A DNA stretch of 64,000 bases from Sciurus carolinensis (taxonomy: Eukaryota; Chordata; Mammalia; Rodentia; Sciuridae). Below the pieces are notes generated by a model. It searched no databases. It saw only the letters and a list, made by a program, of their open reading frames with translations, and was not told the origin of the DNA. The stretch spans positions 37,150,741 to 37,214,740 of the forward strand of contig NC_062213.1 of NCBI RefSeq assembly GCF_902686445.1, read 5' to 3'. This document shows, in pieces, positions 51,997 through 64,000 of the stretch. The position numbers were made by a program, and so were the translations under genes. Each line of letters begins with the position of its first letter. The stretch's first letter is position 1.

Positions 51997-53229
51997 ATTA
52001 CCCTGACTACAGAGCAGCACATCATCTCTTCCTTAGAAACTCAAATCCCTGTAGTAATTGCTCGGGAAGATGTTAAGTCATATCTCCCTAAACTAACACG
52101 AAAGAGTTTCTTTTAATATCTCAATGTTTCCACATCTGGTAAGACACTCAATAATGTAGAGTTGACCCGGCTTTCGTCACTCTTCCCCAAAGGTCCCTTT
52201 GGAAAAATTTCGATCTCCTTCTCTTTTCCTCTCATGTTGGCCCCTGTACTGTTTATCACATCTCCTGGTGCCCATACTTACACATGCAAATCAAAAGGGA
52301 CCAGCCAAGGCAAGTTGACTCTGCACCCATAGGGTTTTGAGTGAAGCCTTGTGAAGGGATGAAGGAAGCCCTGGATGTAGACAATTCTCAAGAGTGAACT
52401 CACTAGTCATCCATTCCCTGGGGTTCTGGAACCACTCAGTTAACAGAGCTGGTGCATAGGAAATATGTTTGAGAAGAAAGATCAATCTGCTGCCACATTA
52501 TTTTTGGAGCTATTTCCTTAGCATGGCTGGTCTCAGCCATGGCTTCTTAACCTGAGGTCTACCGGTGACCAAGAGTATGTACATGAACTTGAGTGGGAAA
52601 ACATATATCCTTATTTCCACTAACTTCAACCTGCGATTTAGCATTTTCCTTCAATCATGACATATAGTAATATTGGCAGTGACTGTGTCTTGTTGCCAAT
52701 GGAAATCACAGGTATTTTCATGTCATATTAGAATTCTGCAGATATTTCAAAATATTGATTACATTCATCCATCACACTTTGAAATTATACTAGTTATTAG
52801 CCCACCATAGACCATGATATTTAATGCATAAGTAAGGAGTACATCTATTCCTATATCACAAACATGCTTTTTATTATTTTGATGACTGTATATCAATGTA
52901 ATTGGTTTCTTTTACAATCCTATGTTTCTTATTTTATATATTTAAAAACTTATTCTGAAAAGGGTCCATGGATTTCACCAGATTGCCAAAGGCATCCATT
53001 TTCTCAAAAAGGTAAGAAGCTCTAAAAAATATATTTTGCTGTATAGAAGGGCTTGCTGTGTGCTCAGAGTCTCTGGAGTTCATGTTATTTGTACCCAATT
53101 GGTACTCTGACTTGGTTGGCCTCTAATAGTTGGTTTTTTGAACTTGGGTTAGTGTCCCTTGGAACTCCTTTTTCAATGCAAATGGAAAAATGAAATACAA
53201 TTTTCTACTCGGCATCAACAGGCATATAT

Positions 53230-53244
53230 ATGTGTGTGTGTGTA

Positions 53245-53284
<40 letters not shown>
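53230..53284. repeat. (TG)n microsatellite
   Basis: Roughly 27 TG units with a TATGTGCG interruption near 53244-53250. Confidence 0.95.
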
Positions 53285-53286
<2 letters not shown>

Positions 53287-53489
53287 AAATCTGTTTGTTC
53301 TGAAAGAGAAGCATACTAATTCTTGGGTCTTCTCTTTTCAGAGATTTGACTCTCAGCTCCCCCAAAGCATGAATAAAAATACCTTGAATCACAAATCATT
53401 TAATAAGAGTCAAAACTAGACAAAAGGCATATAATGTGCACAATTCCAGCTTCTACTTGGGTCTGCTGACAGCGGCAGCATTCACTGAA

Positions 53490-53700
53490 CATTTACTACA
53501 TGACCAGCACACAGGCATGAAGAGCTCTGCATCTGTTAATCCTCACACTGTTAGGATGCAATAGGTACTTTCAAGAAAGGGTTTTGTGTCTCAGAAGAGG
53601 AAAATGAAGCTTCTAGTCATTAAGGAACTTTCTCAGGTCCCTCAGCTAGTAAGTGTCAGGGATAGGATTTAAAAGGGAACTACCTGGCCGTCTGGCTTCA
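53490..53700 (-). repeat. MIR-like SINE fragment
   Basis: Reverse MIR: CATTTACTACATGACCAGCA, AGAGGAAAATGAAGCTTCTA, CCCTCAGCTAGTAAGTGTCA. Confidence 0.6.
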
Positions 53701-54637
53701 GATTCTGAACTCTTAGAGAAAATGGGCTTCTGTTAGAACAGTTTGGGAGCAAGATTCATGGACCCTAGCCAGACCCTGGCAAAGCTAAAACAGGTGCCTG
53801 CAGAAGGCCAGGTCTGCTTTCCACGTAGTCAACAAAGGCGCTGACAACATGCCACCCTGAGATGACATTCTCTGTCTCCATGCAAGGCAGAGAGGTGTGC
53901 TTTGCCAAATTCAGAACCCTGGAAAGAAGTGACACTGTGCAGGAGGTTGTGTGGCAGAAGCTGGTCCTCCATCAGGGGGTTACAGAGGCTTTCTTCTGCC
54001 CAGGGCCTGGATGAGATCACCCAGCACCCCTCCCTTTTATGCATGGAAAATGTACTACTGGATAGTTCTTTCATGGGGTGATTAGGAGTGCTTAGATGTT
54101 TCCCCCGTTTATTCAAGTAGTCTGAGCTGAGCAAACTTTTAAAATAATTTTTAGAAACCCATTATCAATATGTATAAAGACCCCAAAGACATCCTGAACA
54201 CCCAGGAGGGTTCTGGATCCTGGATACATCTCATCACTATGTTACTGGTTGTCTCATGACTTATAATTATTAGAAATCGATTTTGTGGAGAATTTCTGCC
54301 CAACAACTTTATAATGTGATAGTAGAAGATATACTCCCATCCATTTCGCTAGCATGGAATTCAGCTCACAAAGCCAATTCCTTTCACCTGGAGTTATAAA
54401 CTGTTCCACATGGACCCATAAATGCACATTAAGAAAGCCAGGGAGTCTTGCTTGCAAACACTTCCCAGGAGGCTACATTTGACCCATCAGGAGCTCCAGG
54501 GAGGATAGGTTGTCACCTGCACACACGAAGAACTCACTCAGGTCAATTAAGTGGTGCCAATGAAGCCACAAGTGACCTTTCCCTTTGACTAGCTTCTCGA
54601 AGAGAAGCATAGCTTTCACCATAACATTTGTACCACT

Positions 54638-54735
54638 TTTTTTTTTTGGGGGGGGGTCGGTGCTGGGGAATCGAACCCAGGAACTTGGGTTTGCAAGGCA
54701 AGCACTCTACCAACTGAGCTATATCCCCAGCCCTG
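54638..54735 (-). mobile_element. ID SINE, reversed
   Basis: T/G-rich head, then GTGCTGGGGAATCGAACCCA to GCTATATCCCCAGCCCTGC. Close to consensus, so probably young. Confidence 0.88.
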
Positions 54736-54889
54736 CATTTCTATCACTTTCTCTGACCCTTTCAGCTTGGAGGAATCAGTCTACCTCTTCAACTCAGTAC
54801 TCACAGCCATCTCCCACTATGCATGTTTATGTACACTCAGAGAATTTCTGTGGACTACTTGAAGCATCAAGCACATGAGCTCATTTAAT

Positions 54890-55060
54890 TCTTGCACCAA
54901 GTCTATATCCCTTTTTATTATCCTCATAATATCTCTCTTATTATTATTCTCATTTCAGAAATGATGGCACTGTGATATCAAGGCATTGTGTAACTTGCTC
55001 AAGGTCATATCACTTCTAAGTGGCAGAATCAGGGTCTGAACTCAGCCACAGACTTGTGTG
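54890..55060 (-). repeat. MIR-like SINE fragment
   Basis: Reverse MIR: AACTTGCTCAAGGTCATATC and AGTGGCAGAATCAGGGTCTG. Confidence 0.65.
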
Positions 55061-55204
55061 GAATCAACCACCACGCACTATGACTCTTGTTCAAATGCTT
55101 ACTATTGCCCAATTTTTTTCCTTTAGTCATTGTGAGCATGCCTTGGAATGTTTATTCTCCTTGTAATATTTTCACATATGGACTATCCCTAAGTGGACTT
55201 AAGT

Positions 55205-55410
55205 TGCTTGAGGACTTAAGTTGGCTCCACCATTTGGGGGAGCTGTCAGACCTTGGGAAGCCCCCTCCCCTTCTCAGCCTCTGTTTGCACATCTGGGAAG
55301 TGGCAATGACAGTATTTACTGGCCATGCTCACAGGGGTTGTTGTAAGAGTTAAATGAAGTGGTGCTTGTGAAGATCATGCCACCCACAGCACTCAGCATG
55401 GTGGCACGTG
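55205..55410 (+). repeat. MIR-like SINE fragment
   Basis: Forward MIR-like: TCTCAGCCTCTGTTTGCACA and GTAAGAGTTAAATGAAGTGG. Confidence 0.55.
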
Positions 55411-55424
55411 GTGGCAGACGCTGG

Positions 55425-55790
55425 TGCAGTCAACAGATATTTATACTCAAGAGTCTGGGGATATACAGCAGACAATAAGAGACACAGCTCCTGACTTCAT
55501 GAACTTTATATTTTATTGGGGGAAAGAGAAAAAATGAACGTCCAACAAACATTAAAGATGTCAGGCTGAAGTAAACAAAGCAGTAAGAAGACAGAGAGTG
55601 ATGGAAATGCTATTGATGAAGGTGGTCTGGAAAGGCCCACTGATACTGCCACAATGTGAGCAGAGACCTGAAAGAAGCAAGCCCTGCTGACATGGAAGAA
55701 GAGCCCTCATGACAGAGGAGAAGGGAAATGCAAAGGCCCTGAGGTATGAGCGGCTTTGCTGGGCTTGAGGATGAGCAACAGAAGTACAAC
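55425..55790 (+). repeat. Ancient interspersed repeat, family not assigned
   Basis: Has TCCTGACTTCATGAACTTTA, GTGAGCAGAGACCTGAAAGA and TGCAAAGGCCCTGAGGTATG, typical of an old mammalian repeat. Similar wording occurs at 61500-61860 and 30640-30830. Confidence 0.45.
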
Positions 55791-57044
55791 TCATAATTTA
55801 TAAAATTATAAAGTCACTCTGAAATGCAAAGAAAAGAAAAGAAAAAAAAAAGGAAAAAATTCACCACCATGACTGTCACCACCAAATTCTTTACTTTAAA
55901 ATTTTAAGTGTAATTATAACAATAAAGAAGCTAAAGTGAATCATCACCAATGTTACCTGGATGACTTGACTGACGTGATATCAAGCATGCAGATAAAAAA
56001 GAAAACTAGTCTATTTTCTCCTCATGATACCAAGCACAAAACTATTCAGTAACATCTGATGGATGTTTTTTTTTTTTTTCCTATCTCAGTATCTAGAGTC
56101 TTATGGATAAGGAAGGTTTTTCTGGCAGGTGAAATGAAGGTATGAAATGAAGGTATGAAATGAAGGTTCAAGGCCATTAAATAAGAAGAATCATTCGGTC
56201 TGTCCTACAGAAAAAGGACCCCATTTGGCACAGATCAACCAACAGTTCCAACTCTTTTTGTGGTTCAGAGTTCTTTTCAAGACAGAAAGAGGCCCAGTAC
56301 TCATAAAACTATTTTTTTGAGGTAGGCACTATCCACATTTTCCAGGAAGGAAACCAATGAGTCTAAGATTTCCATAGTCAAGACTCCCCAGTCCTGATCT
56401 GAGTCCCCGTCAGCCAAGCTGCCAGATGGATCCACTCTTCCTCCAACTGCTGCTGGGTCTGCCTGTGGCAGGACATTAATCTCATGTGGTGATCTCAAGG
56501 AGAAACCCAAAAATATCAACTCTAGGAATAGTGTCTGTTGAGTATAAGAGTACCCCAAATTCTAGATAGCAGAACCACTCCAGCCTATAAAGAGGCTTCC
56601 AGAACGTAGGGAGTGTGTGTAGGCTTCAGGAACACAGTCACCTCCCCCAAACCCTTCACGAATCTGCCTGATGTGGCACCTTCTGACTCAAACCTCAGTT
56701 CCCACCTGAAGGAAGGGGGGCAAAACTGTACTATTCTCTCCAGATGACTAATCCACATTTCACAATTTCCAATATGCTTTTTAAAATAAAAAAATTATAT
56801 TATGGCTCTTTATCCTCTAGTATGAATTTTCTTCTACATCTAAGTAACACTTGGCTGAGGATAGGGAATTTGGGGTTCAACTGGAGAGGTAAGAGCAGGA
56901 TCTCCACAGGAAAGCAATCCAAATCTTTCTGCATTGTCATCAATGCCATTGTCACGAGATAATAGATATCCAGTGTTGGAGTTGTCATTTAATGCCCTCG
57001 ATGACTCCATTTTATAGATGAGGAAGTTGAGGCCTAACCAACTT

Positions 57045-57246
57045 TTCTTTCTTTCTTTTTTCTTTTTTGTACTGGGGATTGAACCCAGGTGCACTCAATC
57101 AGTGCTTTTTATCTTTTATTTTGAGTCAAGTCTCACTAAGTTGCTTAGGGCCTTGCAAAGTTGCTGAGGCTGGCTTTGAACTTGCGATCCTCCTGCCTCA
57201 GCCTCCTGAGCTGCTGGGATTACAGGAGAGCATCACCATGCCTAGC
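57045..57246 (-). mobile_element. B1-dID SINE, reversed
   Basis: Reverse ID half (GTACTGGGGATTGAACCCAG) followed by the reverse B1 half (CTGCCTCAGCCTCCTGAGCT, GGGATTACAGGAGAGCATCA). Confidence 0.88.
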
Positions 57247-58069
57247 CTAACAAACTTTTTAACTGCTCATTCAGAAAAGGAGTAAAGTAATGTGAAAATT
57301 GCTATAAAGCAGGTGTTCCTATTTCAGAAGTAAAGGCAGGTCACAAACACCTACTTCGTACAAGCCATGATTTTACATTTGGAGTTGTGAAGTCTGCTGT
57401 CCCCGAAAGACTGTAAGCTCTTTCCTCAACAGAGAAGTAGTTGGCCTTCCTAAACCATCAATGAAGATGAACTAGCCTGGACCCAGGTCAATTCCTAAAA
57501 TCCACAGGGATAAGGTTACAAAATAGCTTACAGGGCCACTCCTTGGCTTAAAACTGTATTTACACAGATTTGGCTTCACAGGAGTAGGATAAGGGGGCTT
57601 ATTCTTATTCTAAGTGAATGTACATTTGAGATCTCAGGACAGAATAGACACCAGTTCCCCAGTCAAGGAATACACCAGGTAGTACCTCTCAAACTTTAGT
57701 GCGCTTCAATTTAACTAGGGAGTTTATCATCACTGCTATTCTGGGGGCCACCTCCAGAAAATCTGACACTGAAGGTTGTAGTTGGAATTCTGGTATGGCA
57801 TCTTTGAAATGTACCCTGGAGATTCTGATAGACCCACTCAGGGAAGGAAAGCCCTGGGTCCATAGTAGTGAGAAGGGTCTGTGTCTATGTTCAGGGGAAG
57901 CCATTTTCAACCAGTGTCAGGGTTCAAATGATGGCTTGAGGTCAAGTACAATATCTCTTGATTAAACAAACTTACTTAAAAGTTAGGATTTTCTTTTTCT
58001 TACTGAGCATTTGTTCTATGCAACTTTGAGTTGTTAAAAATATAAACCTCCCCGCACGATGATATTATT

Positions 58070-58402
58070 CTGAAACTGGGTTGAAACAACTATGGATCAA
58101 AATCATTTTTTTTAAAAAAAGTATGTCTGTTTATAACATGCACAGACATTTTTTCTTGTCATTCTTCCATATATATATCTATTTATATAGATATATATCT
58201 ATTTATATAGATACATATACATATATATAAAGCCACTATCCACTATTTACCTAGCATTTACATTGCATGAGGTATTATAGTTAACTAGAGATGATTTAAA
58301 TTAGGTTCTATGCAAGTATCAAGGGACTTGAGCGTTTGTGGAGTTTGGAATTGCAGCAGGTCCTGGAACCAGTCTTGAATGCTGGGGGATGACTATAATT
58401 GT
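58070..58402 (-). mobile_element. Tigger-family DNA transposon fossil
   Basis: Recognised by TTTTTTCTTGTCATTCTTCC, CATTTACATTGCATGAGGTA, AAGGGACTTGAGCGTTTGTG and a terminal GGGGGATGACTATAAT. The inner part is disrupted by the AT-rich tandem at 58171-58210. Confidence 0.65.
58171..58210. repeat. Two tandem copies of a 20-bp AT-rich unit
   Basis: The 20-bp unit ATATATATCTATTTATATAG occurs twice in a row inside the Tigger fossil. AT-rich degenerate repeats continue to 58230 and again at 58400-58520. Confidence 0.9.
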
Positions 58403-59884
58403 ACTGTATATATTATCGTATACACACACATATATATTATGTATTCTAATACATGTGTATGTATTTATTATATCATATGGGTATTATATATACACATATA
58501 TATTATAATATTCAAATGTGTATGGTAAATACCACTGTAATAAAATATTAAACACTAGTGACATCCTGATCCTCAGAGAACTCAGACTCGTTATGCTTTG
58601 TTACCCCACCCAGGACCCCAAATAAACTCAGAGTACAAGTACAGTGAGCAGGACCCAGTGTTCTTGAGAATCCTACCATCTTCACGATGCGCTCAAGTCC
58701 ACACTTCAACAGAGCCTGGGGTTCTCCGTGACCACCCCAACCTGCAGGGTTGCCATGTCACTCCTTTGCAGCTCATTACACATGTCCCAAGGCTCCTGAA
58801 GGGGCTCCTCTTGCCAGCACATTTGTGCAACTCAGGAAGCACGGAAATAGCTTGTGTCGGTGCTTTCACGAAACCTTTTCTTTCTGGACTTAAAGGAGAG
58901 GTGAAGTCTGAATTGCCCTGAGGGATCTGACCAGAGTCGGCCTAGGAAACCTGACTTCTCCATGGTTTACAGGGTCAACCAGGTATCGCCTCCATCATCT
59001 GTCCCTGAGTCTAACCAAAGCAAGGCAGGTATGATGAGCTCCTCCTACAATGGATGGAGAGCCAGATGCCTCTGTGATGGGGAGTGTCCGCAGAGGTGCT
59101 GGGCTGCAGTTCTGGTGGGAGTGGAGGTGACATTTAGTTCCTCTCTGGTCCAGTGAGATCACATCTACAGAACACTTATAAAACCGCCCAGATGTTATAG
59201 AAGGAAAAGAAAAGACCAAGAACAAAGGCAGGATCAAGGCACACCAGATCCACTCCCAACTGGTCTAGATCAGTGGTTCCCACACCTAGCTCAGCTCCGA
59301 ATGCCTGAGGAGCTTGTTAAAATAGATTCCTAATCCCCAGGCCCCCACCCCACTCCACCTCCCTTTCAGCAGAATCAGAGTTTCCAGGATCAACAATACA
59401 AGTTTGAAACAAATGTTTTGGAAACGGATACACTGCTGTCCTAGGAAGTCAGTTTCAACAATGTGGTCTTTGAAAAACCAGGCTGAAGTATGAAATTGTC
59501 CAAAGTGGCCCAGAGAGGTCTGAATATTTTATGGGCTTTTCTGGCTCTTTAACCTATTATCTAGCAATTTTAGGGTCATCTTTAAAATCTTGGTTCATTT
59601 GAAGATATAGATCCATTCATTTCTGTTTTTGTTTTTCTTTTATGTGAAGTAGAGTCAGTAACACAAATTTTATTCCAAAGAAAAATCCTGTGGAACAGAA
59701 AAAAACCACCACGCTCTCCATAAGTGTTTTTTGGGAGTGGTCCTTGCTGCCCTGTTTAGGATTGGGTGCAGATCTGCTAACAGTGCCTCATGGAGGCACA
59801 GCACAGCATCTCCACTGGTAACTTTCCTAAGTATTAATCTAAAAAAATTTCTGATGAACAACAAATACTAAATACATATATCAC

Positions 59885-60480
59885 ACAATTCATAATGCTA
59901 ACCACTTAGAAATCACAATTCAGTGACATTTCTGTTCACTCACAATATTATAAAACCATCATCTCTCTTTAAGTCTCAAACTTAAAGAGAAACTCATCAA
60001 ATTGTCCCTCCATCTCCTGCTTCCAGCTCCTACCAACCACTAACCTGCCTGCTCTCTCTAGGGATTTGATTACTTTGGATATTATCTATAAATTGAATCA
60101 TACAATATTTGGCTTTCTGTGTCTAGTTTAGCAATCCCACTCAGAATATACCCCAAAGAATTATAAACAGGGGCTCATGCAAAAACTTGTCCATGAATTT
60201 TCAAAGCAGCATTGTTGGCCATAACCAAAAGCGGAAAAAAATCCAGTGTCTATCAACTGATAGATTGAAAACAAAATGTGGCATATACATAGCATGGAAA
60301 TTTATTGATCTATTAGAAAACCAAGCTCAGGTTTATGCTATCACATGGATGGACATTGAAAAAAGTGCTAAATAAAAGAAATCAGTCACAAAAGTCCACA
60401 TTGTATGATTTCACTCATAGGATTTTTAACGATTATGGTCCCATAATCCAAGATGTTATTCCAGTGCAACAGTTTTCCAG
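59885..60480. mobile_element. Old LINE-1 with opposed halves
   Basis: 59885-60130 is reverse LINE-1 3' sequence (TTGAATCATACAATATTTGG). 60131-60480 is forward ORF2-end sequence (AGCAATCCCACTCAGAATAT, CATCATTGT-type block CACATTGTATGATTTCACTC). They meet at about 60131. Confidence 0.6.
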
Positions 60481-61105
60481 AACAACCAACAATTTTAGAT
60501 TGTGTTGCAAGCCATCCTGGTATTTCCATCAGTATTAAAAAACTTGGATCTTTTACAACTCAGTCGTACAGGGTGGGGGACTGATGGGGGGTTAGAACTT
60601 AAAATCAAATCACAGTTTGGTGGTTAATATGTGGTTAAACTGAAGGTAACTTTTCCTGGGTTCAAGATGACTAACACTAGCCTAAATCAGGGAGAAAGGG
60701 GAAGAATCATACCACAAATCACTATAATCCTGCAATATTTTTTTCCTTAGGCAAGAGGTCATATTTTTATTTTGGACTGCACTACCATAGCTAACAGGAC
60801 ACTTAGTTGTTCTGTTGTGCAAATATTTGGAAGCTAACTGTACCAAATTTGGTTTCATACAAAGAGACAAATGAAAACTCCGTTTAACCTTCCTCCACAC
60901 ATCTTTCTGTGATTAGGGAATTGGCAGTTTTTCAAAATTCCCATCTTATGATGCTAATAAGTAACAACATATAGACATCAGTGTCTCCACAGATCTCAGT
61001 TTTTCATTTTTCTCCATAAGTCTCATTCTGGAGCCATCTTGGTGGCTCCATTCTAATAACTGGGTTTAGCCAAGGAGCATTGGTCTCCTGGGAAAGGGGT
61101 TCTTA

Positions 61106-61261
<156 letters not shown>

Positions 61262-61499
61262 TCAGGCAGATATCACCTGATGAGCTTGGACCCCAGACCA
61301 GATGATATGTAAGGGACACTGCGACATCTACACAGATGCCCTGTGGCTAGGAACTTCTAAGGAGTGAATCATTGACATAAATGGACACCCTGGTAATACC
61401 TACCATGCTGTCAGTTTCTCTGACACATATATTCACACTTGAATTTCTCAAGATGCATATGTGATCTTTTTATGACATCTTTCCTGCAATGTTTTTTCT

Positions 61500-61860
61500 T
61501 CTAACTGCTGACTTGTTCGTTCAACAAATATTACTGAACAACCCCCAGGACCACTAGGCCCTGTGCACTAGGAGTTGAAGTTATAGCAAAAGCTGAGTCC
61601 TAGTCCCTGCCCTTAGGGAGTTCAGTGTCCATTTGGAGAGGCAGAGAAGTAAGCTAGACAGAGTCTAGGGTGCTTTACAGCCAGAACTTGCCAGGGTGAG
61701 GGTGGGGCCAAGCTCAGAGAGGTTGACCTTGAAGGAGAGATCTGAGTCAGAAAGATTGTGGGGGCTTCAGTGCTGGCAAGTGATGTAGGGGGGAGGGAGT
61801 GGGGACTGAGGATTCCAGGCAGATGACCAACACATGCACAGGTCCTGGAGGGTGGTGGGG
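61500..61860 (+). repeat. Ancient interspersed repeat, family not assigned
   Basis: Begins TTCAACAAATATTACTGAAC and continues CAGTCCCTGCCC-like wording (TAGTCCCTGCCCTTAGGGAG). Resembles 55425-55790 but more eroded. Confidence 0.4.
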
Positions 61861-62919
61861 AACCATCAGCGGAGGGAGGCGCTCAGGATGTGAAGCAGCA
61901 TGGATCTGGGTTTGAGCAGATCCCATGCCCACTTTGACGAACTCAGAGGTAAATGCATGTGTCAAAGCATCTTACAGCCTGGTAGGTGTTACCAGGGTAT
62001 CCGTTATGTCATTGAATCACTTGTTAGAAGTTCCTAGCTACAGGACATGTTTGTAGATGTCTCAGTCACACTTGCACATCATCTGGGCCAGGAGTCCAAG
62101 CTATGGGTCTGGTCACATAACCTAGCTTTTCTCTATAAGAGGAATGCATATGGTTGCCACGAGGGGGTTCATGAAATAAGGTCCACGTGGCACGCTTTAG
62201 TGCAGCACTGGTACAGGGCCAACACTTAGTCCTCAACCCAGAAAAGCTATTAGGAAGCAACTGTGGTTCTAGTTCTCTCACTGAAGTAGAATGCAGCTTT
62301 TCTCCTCCTTTCTCTTTAAAATAAGAGAATAAGGGATGGTAGGGACCCCAGGTATTCTTAAGATGTGCACATGGAGCTCAGAGAGGGTAATCTACTCCCC
62401 GGGGTCCTATGGGGCACATGACAGCTGCTGGCTGCTGTTTCTCTGGCTTGTCCTTGTCCTCTCTATTCCTTTCCTAATAGCAATTGTGCTGGAGCTCTGT
62501 TCCCAGAAAGAACTGGCAACTGCCACTCAGATGCAACCGTGCATCTGCAGCCCTTTGGGTCTCCCTCCTTCTGATGTGACTTCTGATTCTTCAGAGGGAA
62601 GAAGGAGGGTCAAGGCCAAAGCTCCAGGCACCTGGCCACTGTAGGAAAAATATACCTAGGTCATAAAGCCCCACTGAGCCTAGGTCCCAACTACAATTGA
62701 ATACCAACTGAGCTACAGTCGCCATCTGCCACAAGAAGAAAGTTGGAGGTAGAAAGTGAAATCAGCTCTAATCCAAACTCCCACTTCTCCTCCCCCACCT
62801 CCCCATTCCCAAGGACTTCATTAAAGCTGCTGCTTTCCAAAGTCCAATTCAACATGGATGCATAGGGGCTGGGTCTCAATTGCCTTTTTTGCAGCAGAGA
62901 ATGCTCAGTAGTTATGACA

Positions 62920-62975
62920 AAGGAAGGGAGGGAGTGAGGGAGGGAGGAAGAAGGGAGGGAGGAAGGAGGGAGCTT
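62920..62975. repeat. GGGA/GGAA-rich simple repeat
   Basis: Purine-rich tract of GGGA, GGAG and GGAA words. Confidence 0.85.
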
Positions 62976-63389
62976 AAGAATTGCAGAATTTCTTCTCTTT
63001 ATCAAATATAAAGTATCCATTAAATAGAGTGAACATGTCTCTATAAAGATTTCCAAAATTAGTCCTTTGGAAGGAATATTTCATAGCTTCCATTTCAGCT
63101 AAGACGATCCAGTGATCTACTGGTTATTATGAGAGGAATCCATGTTAGCAGTATACAGAAAAATAATTAAAACATATATATATCAATAAGAAAAATTAAA
63201 AGGGGAGGGGAAATGTGGGTGACTGTTACAGATAAAATTTCTGTTCTTCCCAAAGCTCTCAACTGGGGAGGAAAAAAAAAAAGGAATTTCCAGCAGGCTG
63301 ACCTTCAGGAAACCCCAAACCACAGTCTATTAAAAAGAGTACTGCTGCCACTGTATTTACAAATTGCTTCTTTTCAAATTATTATCTTT

Positions 63390-63870
63390 AATATAAGATG
63401 GCTGCCAAGCTTGTTTCAGGAGTGACTGGACCGTGCTCAAGGTGTTCTAGAGCCATAGGAGGAACAGCAGGGGCGCAGGGTGGTTCCTCCCTGCTCCTGC
63501 TGGGCTGGTTGGCAGCCACACCTGGGCCTGCTGGGATCACAGCACACCCTGACGGTTTGCCCGGGGAGTCAGCTTTCATTAGCTCCTGGCTGTGGCAGAG
63601 CGGTAATGGCAATAATCGCTCTGCCAAGGGCAGCAGAGCCTCCCAGATGTCGTACAGCTGAAGGCAGAGAGCCACAGGGGGCAGCCCCCTAGTGACTCCA
63701 ACCAGACCCCCTGACAAAGCCAAAACAACCAATAATAACAGCTTTAGTGATAATTGCGATCAATCCCTCTCTTGGGGAACTTCTGACAGACAAATAAACA
63801 ATAGAAACCATCAGTGACCCCGATTCCCTGAGCCTGTCAAACTTCAGCTCAGAGCAGAAGCTCCAAGTCA
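63390..63870. promoter_or_regulatory. Possible regulatory element in the GRHL2 intron
   Basis: GC-richer, repeat-free block with a perfect 10-bp inverted repeat (63593-63602 and 63617-63626) around a 14-nt loop bearing TAAT words, followed by AT-rich motif-dense sequence near 63730-63770. Open frames on both strands here are opposed and lack splice context. Confidence 0.35.
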
Positions 63871-64000
63871 GGGACTCAGGAACTCTACTGTCCTCTTTGC
63901 CGGTGGGATACGGCGCCCTCATGTGTCTCTATGTTTCAAAGTTACATCTTTCCTTTTAATGGCAACTCCAGGCAATTTCTAGTGGAAATTTTTGTGTGGG

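Noticed and set aside
63388..63732. Overlapping frames on both strands near the right end, considered as a GRHL2 exon or separate gene
   Set aside because: The minus frame does not resemble any GRHL2 segment I know and lacks a coherent acceptor/donor pair; better read as GC-rich non-coding DNA.

Overview
This window is mammalian nuclear DNA. The interspersed repeats point to a squirrel-family rodent (Sciuridae). They include B1-monomer/ID fusion SINEs on both strands, single tRNA-Ala-derived ID SINEs, and at least four copies of one LINE-1 3' end whose sequence looks sciurid rather than mouse- or human-like. The species cannot be named from the sequence alone. No bacterial, plasmid, phage or CRISPR features were seen. 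Coding DNA is about 0.85 kb of the 64 kb; the rest is intron, untranslated region, intergenic DNA and old transposons.

Layout. 1-11499 is a 5' UTR intron of NCALD. All three NCALD coding exons lie on the + strand: 11520-11897, 33269-33374 and 35907-36004. Spliced, they give an uninterrupted 193-residue neurocalcin delta, a myristoylated EF-hand neuronal calcium sensor. Its 3' UTR runs from 36005 to about 38605. A gap of about 4 kb (38.6-42.6 kb) holds one SINE and two ERVL-MaLR LTRs. The rest of the window is the 3' end of GRHL2 on the - strand: a 3' UTR of about 2.9 kb (about 42610-45539), the last coding exon 45540-45654, and two further coding exons at 47705-47769 and 61112-61197. GRHL2 continues beyond the right edge. 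NCALD and GRHL2 therefore converge tail to tail, as they do at human 8q22.3 (from memory).

The two genes share no pathway. NCALD is a membrane-switching Ca2+ sensor in neurons. GRHL2 is an epithelial transcription factor, and the exons here encode its C-terminal dimerisation region.

I did not find an undescribed biological system. The observations most worth a second look are: a CpG-rich patch in the large NCALD intron centred on a 12-bp palindrome with a CACGTG core; a perfect 10-bp inverted repeat around a TAAT-containing loop in the GRHL2 intron; a five-unit telomere-like tract inside a LINE-1 3' end; two LINE-1 insertions whose halves point in opposite directions, as expected from twin priming; a perfect 36-bp palindrome inside a Tigger fossil; and a GAAA microsatellite next to a Pumilio-type site in the NCALD 3' UTR. 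Repeat boundaries are estimates by eye. Exon boundaries were set from splice signals and reading phase and are much firmer.
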